Shown: positions 58,541 to 64,000 of the stretch, piece after piece
Position numbering within the stretch: the stretch's first letter is position 1
How the letters are laid out: each line of letters starts with the position of its first letter
Assembly (NCBI GenBank): GCA_030549335.1
Contig: CM060194.1
Span: forward strand, 16,680,171 to 16,744,170
Direction: 5' to 3'
Length of the DNA: 64,000 bases
From: Pontederia crassipes
Taxonomy: Eukaryota; Streptophyta; Magnoliopsida; Commelinales; Pontederiaceae
Notes under the pieces: generated by a model
What the model saw: only the letters and a program-made list of their open reading frames with translations
The model's database searches: none
What the model was told of the DNA's origin: nothing
Program-made: the position numbers and the translations under genes

Positions 58541-59593
58541 GACTGATCTATGATGTTATTTCTGACTTATTTTTTATTATTTTCTTGTTCTCTCGATTTC
58601 TTACAATATAATTATTCAAACTTAGGTAGAAATCAATTTTTTTTAAAAAAATCAAAAAACAAATCAAATAACTTCTTTCCTAAACACAAAACTTGTTAAA
58701 ATACAAATTAAATGCCTGAAACTAATGCATGATTTCATGTATCAGCGATTAATCGGATCAATCTTATCAAAGTTATCATATGATCTATGTATATGGATCT
58801 TTATGCCTGAAATATGATATAGGATGATTTCTAACACATTAAAACCACTCGTTAAAATTTGGGCATCACCTGAAAAAAAACTGTAGAGACTCATGGAGTC
58901 TACTTTTTATTAAGTTTTTTATATAATTAATACATAAGTTATCAACTTTTTATTATAAATATTGTAATTTTGTGTATAGTTTCATACTTTTTTTGTCACG
59001 CCATGAAACTCTAATTTGATAATTAGAAAATTTTAGAAGTATATTTTATATTTGATTATTTAATTTTTTTGTGTTATTTTAATTCATTATATATATATAT
59101 GAAAAATATAATCATATAAAACTAGGAACCCTGAAAAGATTGATCCTTTATAGGGTGGAGTTTTATTTTTTTAAAAAAATAATTTTAGGCTGATTTTTGA
59201 AATTTAAAAAATCATCCAAAAATACCGCTGATTTTTTGGATGGTGTATATGATTTTTTTTATCGCTTCTAATTTGTGGGAGTCAGCTTTATTTATTAACA
59301 ATTCTTAAAATATATTCGAATTCTTAACTTTTTAACTCTTTTGATTCAATCTTTTTTATTGGATAAGCTTATCATATTCATCGAATTTCTACTAAATTAA
59401 TAATAATAATAATTTTCAAGTGGAATATTAATATTTGATAATGAAGCAGAATTAACGTTATTGCACTGCGCGCACAAATTATACGCGAGACCTGGAGATG
59501 GCGGGTCGTTTTGTTACTTATTTTTATTTTTTAATTATAATAATTTTATTATTTAGAATTCCTAGTTAGATTATAATTAGTATCCTGCCTTTT

Positions 59594-59601
59594 TATAAAT
59601 A
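59594..59601 (+). promoter_or_regulatory. Putative TATA box, kinase copy 2
   Basis: TATAAATA, at the place conserved with 35301-35309 ahead of copy 1. Confidence 0.45.
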
Positions 59602-59798
59602 ATATTCAGAACTTTCTCTGGTCTCTGCCGTCTTCGTCTTCTTCGAGTATAAAGAAGAAGCGCCGACTTCACAACGTTCCAAAGCCAGCGCCCCTCAAAG
59701 AACCATCGTCCACGAGGTAGAAATTATTTTCTGATACGACCTCGACCCTTGAACGACCAACAACGGCGTTCAAGATTCAAGAAGTCGATAAGCCGACG

Positions 59799-60843
59799 AC
59801 GAGCGGCAAGAGGAGATTTGAGGCAACCAACCAGAACACGGGTCGTTCTACGCGACCTCCGACGAACAGCGACATGAAAAGAATCACGAACGTGGCCACC
59901 GTAGATGCCATGGACTCGGAACTCCCGGAGCTGTGCATTGGGAGCCCGTTCGCTCGCGGCGCTCATAGCAAGCTGCACCACGGCGTCTACAAGGACCAAC
60001 AGGTTGCCGTCAAGATTATCGAGAAACCCCACGACGGCGGCGGCGGGAGCAGGGCCGACGCTGCGAAGAGGGAGATGGAGTTCACGAGGGAGGTCACCTT
60101 ACTCTCTCGTCTGAACCATCCCAACGTGATAAAACTTGCTGGTGCATGCAAGAAACCAGATGCCCTCCTCGTCATCACCGAGTACCTTCCCGGAGGCTCG
60201 TTACGAGAGTTGTTGCGCCACGGCGAACCTCTCTCTGCTCCGGTGGCAATCGTAATCGCACTAGACATTGCACGAGCAATGGAGTACGTTCATTCGCAAG
60301 GCATCGTCCACCGAGATTTGAAACCAGAGAACGTCATATTCGATCAAGATTTCCAGGTCAAAGTTGCTGATTTTGGAATCTCGTACGAGCAAAAGGAACA
60401 TGCTGCCTTGTCGGAGATTACAGGGACGTACCGCTGGATGGCCCCCGAGGTCCTCACGCGCAAGCGCTACGCCAGAAAAGTGGATGTTTATAGTTTCGGA
60501 ATAGTGCTGTGGGAAATGGTGACGGGCGCTGTCCCTTATCCGCATATGACTGATGAACAGGCTGCCATCGCCGTCAGGGATAAGAAGTTGAGACCAGTGA
60601 TCCCTCCCTCCCTCTTGTCCTGCTCCTCTGCAAGCCTTGATGAAGCAATGTTGGGATCATGTTCCATGGAAGAGGCCGGAGTTCCGGGACATAGTGAAGG
60701 TTTTGGAGCAGTTTGTATCCGCGCAAGCCAGAGATGGCAACATAGAGCAGTGTCAGAATTTGATGCGTGAGCTTAAGCTTGGTCACAGAAAGCTCAGGTT
60801 GCTCCATGTTTTAGACAAGTTAATATCTTTCCATGCATGGTGA
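59799..60843 (+). pseudogene. Raf-like Ser/Thr kinase copy 2, C-lobe frameshift
   Basis: The codon equivalent to the copy 1 start is ACG (59799-59801). The first in-frame ATG is 59874, 25 codons later, still before the kinase domain. Landmarks are complete through the activation segment: VAVKII, FTREV, HRDLKPEN, DFG, GTYRWMAPEV and YSFGIVLWEM. After RPVIPPS the frame is lost: copy 1 has two CCCT units (51101-51110 region), copy 2 three (60601-60612). This adds 4 bp and gives an unrelated 40-residue tail ending at 60770. The original C-lobe (CW..RPEFRDIVKVLEQF) continues in another frame to the ancestral stop at 60841-60843. The product would lack the conserved C-lobe arginine helix region, so a folded active kinase is unlikely. 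I cannot exclude an assembly or sequencing error at this repeat. Confidence 0.88.
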
Positions 60844-61698
60844 TATATATATCTACAGAGAGAGGGTGTATCGCAAATGTCGTTGTGTAGGGTTGTACCC
60901 CTATATATATATTATATATTTGTTCATGTAAAAAATTATACTCTGTTCGTACTCGTGTTGCCGAATTTAATTCTTATAAATGAAACTTTCAGACCAAAAA
61001 AAAAAGTTACAATTACATCTTATATATACATGAATTATTCTTACATTCATCATGGCATATATATGCATGTGTTTCTGTTGTGTTCAAGAGGGGGATACTT
61101 AATTGACCCCATTAAAATGCCTATATATGCATATGCATCGATCACGGCCGTGCCCCACATGGGCCATAATCGAAGACACTTCTTTCTTGTGATGTCATTT
61201 TCTGACTTATTTTTGGTCATTTTCTTATTGTTTTAATTTTCTACAATAAAATTATTCAAACTTAAGTAAAAAAACATATCAAAAAGAAAGTTTCTACAAA
61301 TAAATCAAATAACTCCTTTTCTAGAACTTTATAGAATGCAAATTAAATAACCTAAACTAATGTATAATTTTTCGTACATCAAATTTTTCTAATTTTACTA
61401 ATTTATTTTATCCTCGAGCAAATTTGTGATAAGGCCAAGGCTTCACTATAAATCAATATTTTTCTCCTATTGTTTTTGTCACACGAACATTAGAATATCT
61501 TTTCTTAGTCAATACTCAATCTTGCATAATTCTTAACTTTCAAATATGTCGTTCTTGCATGTCTAAAAATAATATTAGTCTATCTCATAAGACCATCAAT
61601 GTTGAATGACAAGTATTCCATTAATTTATTTTCATACTTTTCTCTAACTTTCTTTTGGGTTCAACTAACCCTCTTTTATTTTTTTTTTCTTCTCTTTT

Positions 61699-64000
61699 CA
61701 CTACAATGAAAACTTGTGATTAGCAATGTATAATAGCGTCTCGAAATATGGTGACGCTAAATCGACGTCATGAGCGCCGTTATGATGTCCTAATTGAGTC
61801 CCAAAGAGGCGACGCTACTTGCCTCTCAATAGCATCACATTAGCGTTGCCTTAGCGTTTCGTGAAATAGGCGATAACGAAGGCGCCATAGTGATGCTAGG
61901 TAGCCGCTATTATTGCACGCTATGAACCGAAATTGCGCAAAAGAACCTACCGTTGTTCTCGCGTCGACACGTTCGACGCGACGCTAGCGTCGCATCTTTT
62001 GAGATGCTATGGAGACCTAGCTGGCATCACAGTTGAGACGACACTATGTAGACACCAATATGAAGAAGCACTGTTTTAACACTTACTTGGCATCTATATA
62101 TGTTAATTAAGAAATAGATAATTATATATAGGCTATCCATCTTTATATCGATATATGTTATCTATTTTGACGCAAGCCTATATATTATCTATACTATACT
62201 TTAATCAATAAATAAATTAAATATTGTACATGTACCTTCAACATATATATGTATTCCTACATAATTACTTATATATATCTACATCATAGGAGTGTTCCTA
62301 AATATATAATTTGTTACCTATATTATATATGTTATTTATCCATACAATATATATCATATCTTAATTATACATATGTTATTTTTATATTATTAATCATGAA
62401 ATTATGATGGTTGAATTAAGAGACATAATTTGTTATAAATTATTCCATTTTAGCATCTCCGTTGAGGCTCAATAGCGTTTACCTAGTGCCACACTAGAGT
62501 CGCAATCTTGGTCGACGCCATGGACACTATTAGCATCTCTCTGGCATCTCCTTACTAGAACGCTAAAACGTATGAGACGCTACGTCGACGCTATTGTGTC
62601 GTTAATTCATTTTAGCGACTCAATAGCGTTTGTTGCACTGCAGTAGCCGACTTTTTATCACACTCACTTAATCAGACACATATAGACATATAAATACACG
62701 TATATATTAATACTTATATATAATAAGTACACATATACATATTATTATCACTTAATCTCGCACATATAAACATATACATACCTATATATACTTGGAATAT
62801 ACATATACACGTTATTGTCACTTAATCTCGCACATATATAGACATATACATACACGTATATACTTATATTACATATGGATAAACACATTGATGTAACTTA
62901 ATCTCTCACACGTAGACATATACATACGCATATATTAGATATATATATATATATACACAATTTTGTTACATATAGACTTATAATTTTATATACATACATG
63001 AATAATTATATATGCATTCCATAATTTTTAGATTGTGGGAAGGAAACAAAATAATTGGAATGGGGCACAATATGATGAGACGCTGTCTTGATAAAGAAAA
63101 TTACATACATATAATAGAAAATTAGAATATAGAAAACCAATTAGCATCGCCCCGGCGTCTCCATAGTGAGACGCTAAGTTCGCAAAGATGCTACTACGGC
63201 GCGATTATGTCGCTAACATACCTTAGCGATGCATTAGCCGACTTTTTATTATCCTCACTTAATCGGGCACATATTGACATATAAATAGACATCTATAACT
63301 CATGCACATATACATATTATTATCACTTAATCTCTCACATATAATGCTAAATTAGAAAGAAAATTCAATATAGTGTCCCTACAGCCTCGAAATAGCATAT
63401 CAATTATGACGCCTCTGTAGCGTCTAAGTAGCATCGCAAATTGTGAGGCGCTAAATACTTAACTTAAATCCCTAACCCCTCTTCTGTGTTTTCACTTTTT
63501 ATTGTTCTACTCCGCTCGCTGATTTTCACCGTGACCGACGACGCCCGATGGTCGACGCCCTCCACTCCGACGCCCGACGGTCGACGCCCGCTGCTCCGAC
63601 GCCCAACGCCCAACGCCCGAGCCCACCCTCGTCAAACTCACTGTCTACGCCCACTGCTCTGACGCCCGATGCCCGACGCCTGACCCCACCCTCGTCGAAC
63701 TCGCCATCTCCGCCCGGTGCTCCGATGCCTGATCCTGCCCTCGTCAAATCGCTATGTTTTTCTTCGATTCGCCCTGCACCGACCTTCGTCGCCTCCTCTG
63801 CCACCATCCGCCTCTACCTCCTCTGCCATCTCCGCCTACTGCTCCACCTCCTCCGCCCCCTGCTCCGCCTCCTCCGCCGCCCTCCGCCTGCCGTCTGTGC
63901 TCTTCCGCAGCCCGCCCTTTGCCTCGCCCTCCGTCGCCCTCCGCCTCCTCCGCCGCCCTCCGCCTCCTCCGCCGCCATTCTCCTCCGCCTCCTCCGCCGC
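61699..64000. mobile_element. CACTA-like repeat, left end at 61699, right end not found
   Basis: Copy 2 of the duplicated kinase flank matches copy 1 up to TTCTTCTCTTTT and then changes to CACTACAATGAAAACTTG, so the left junction is defined by comparison. Inside are many AGCGTC/GACGCT motifs in both orientations (for example near 61735, 61850, 62470-62640, 63140-63230) and a repeated block GCCGACTTTTTAT...CACTTAATC (62647 and 63237). A GC-rich tract starts at about 63500. It may continue past the window. Confidence 0.55.
63500..64000. repeat. GC-rich low-complexity tract (CGACGCCC and CCTCCGCCG repeats)
   Basis: GACGCCCGACGG-type units to about 63720, then CCTCCGCCGCC repeats to the window end. 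A minus-strand ORF at 63526-63807 is a translation of these repeats and is not called as a gene. Confidence 0.7.

Larger units (their letters stand above)
58550..61698 (+). repeat. Kinase segmental duplication, copy 2
   Basis: It matches copy 1 upstream (58726-58805 with 31420-31500; 58840-59800 with 34750-35470), through the gene, and downstream (60844-61690 with 51339-52140). The leading part 58550-58740 also resembles the downstream flank 61190-61380 of the same copy, as expected if a further tandem unit once lay to the left. Confidence 0.8.

Noticed and set aside
63526..63807. 93-codon minus-strand ORF near the window end
   Set aside because: GACGCCCGACGG repeats read in one frame.

Overview
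This is nuclear DNA of a flowering plant. The evidence is a set of spliced or plant-specific genes (a neprosin/DUF239 gene with seven exons, two Raf-like kinase copies) set in AT-rich DNA with many plant-type transposons: Tekay/Del-like Ty3 chromoviruses with LTRs over 2 kb, a Ty1/copia element, a FAR1-type Mutator-like element (MULE) and CACTA-like elements. I cannot name the species from the sequence.

Layout. 1-1572: AT-rich, no gene. 1573-11709: minus-strand Ty3 chromovirus (element 1) with 2.5 and 2.2 kb LTRs and a decayed gag-pol. About 12355-13558: CACTA-like sequence with one recognisable end. 14304-16295: seven-exon neprosin-like gene on the minus strand that looks intact. 16600-18870: AT-rich tandem repeats that include a copy of the neprosin gene's 5' end. 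21847-27799: complete MULE with a perfect 9-bp target duplication, carrying a small GRF zinc-finger gene (plus) facing a broken FAR1-like transposase (minus). About 31400-52140: copy 1 of a duplicated Raf-like kinase segment, invaded by a CACTA-like element (31865-34275), a second Ty3 chromovirus (35743-45482) and a copia element (45974-51047). 53273-54664: non-autonomous DNA transposon with about 125-bp terminal inverted repeats around a GC-rich array. About 58550-61698: copy 2 of the kinase segment. 61699-64000: another CACTA-like repeat that runs to or past the window end.

How the parts relate. The window is a record of serial insertion and decay. The kinase gene was duplicated. Copy 1 keeps a clean 346-codon frame that is interrupted only by two retrotransposons, each with a perfect 5-bp target duplication. 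Copy 2 has no insertions but has a CCCT repeat expansion that shifts the frame in the C-lobe, and its original start codon reads ACG. Both kinase copies are therefore disabled, by different routes. The two Ty3 elements belong to one family and share the same leader ORF with a CCHC knuckle and the same in-frame UGA between RNase H and integrase. The only host gene that appears able to make a full-length product is the neprosin-like gene, and it lacks one of the two glutamates expected of a catalytic neprosin.
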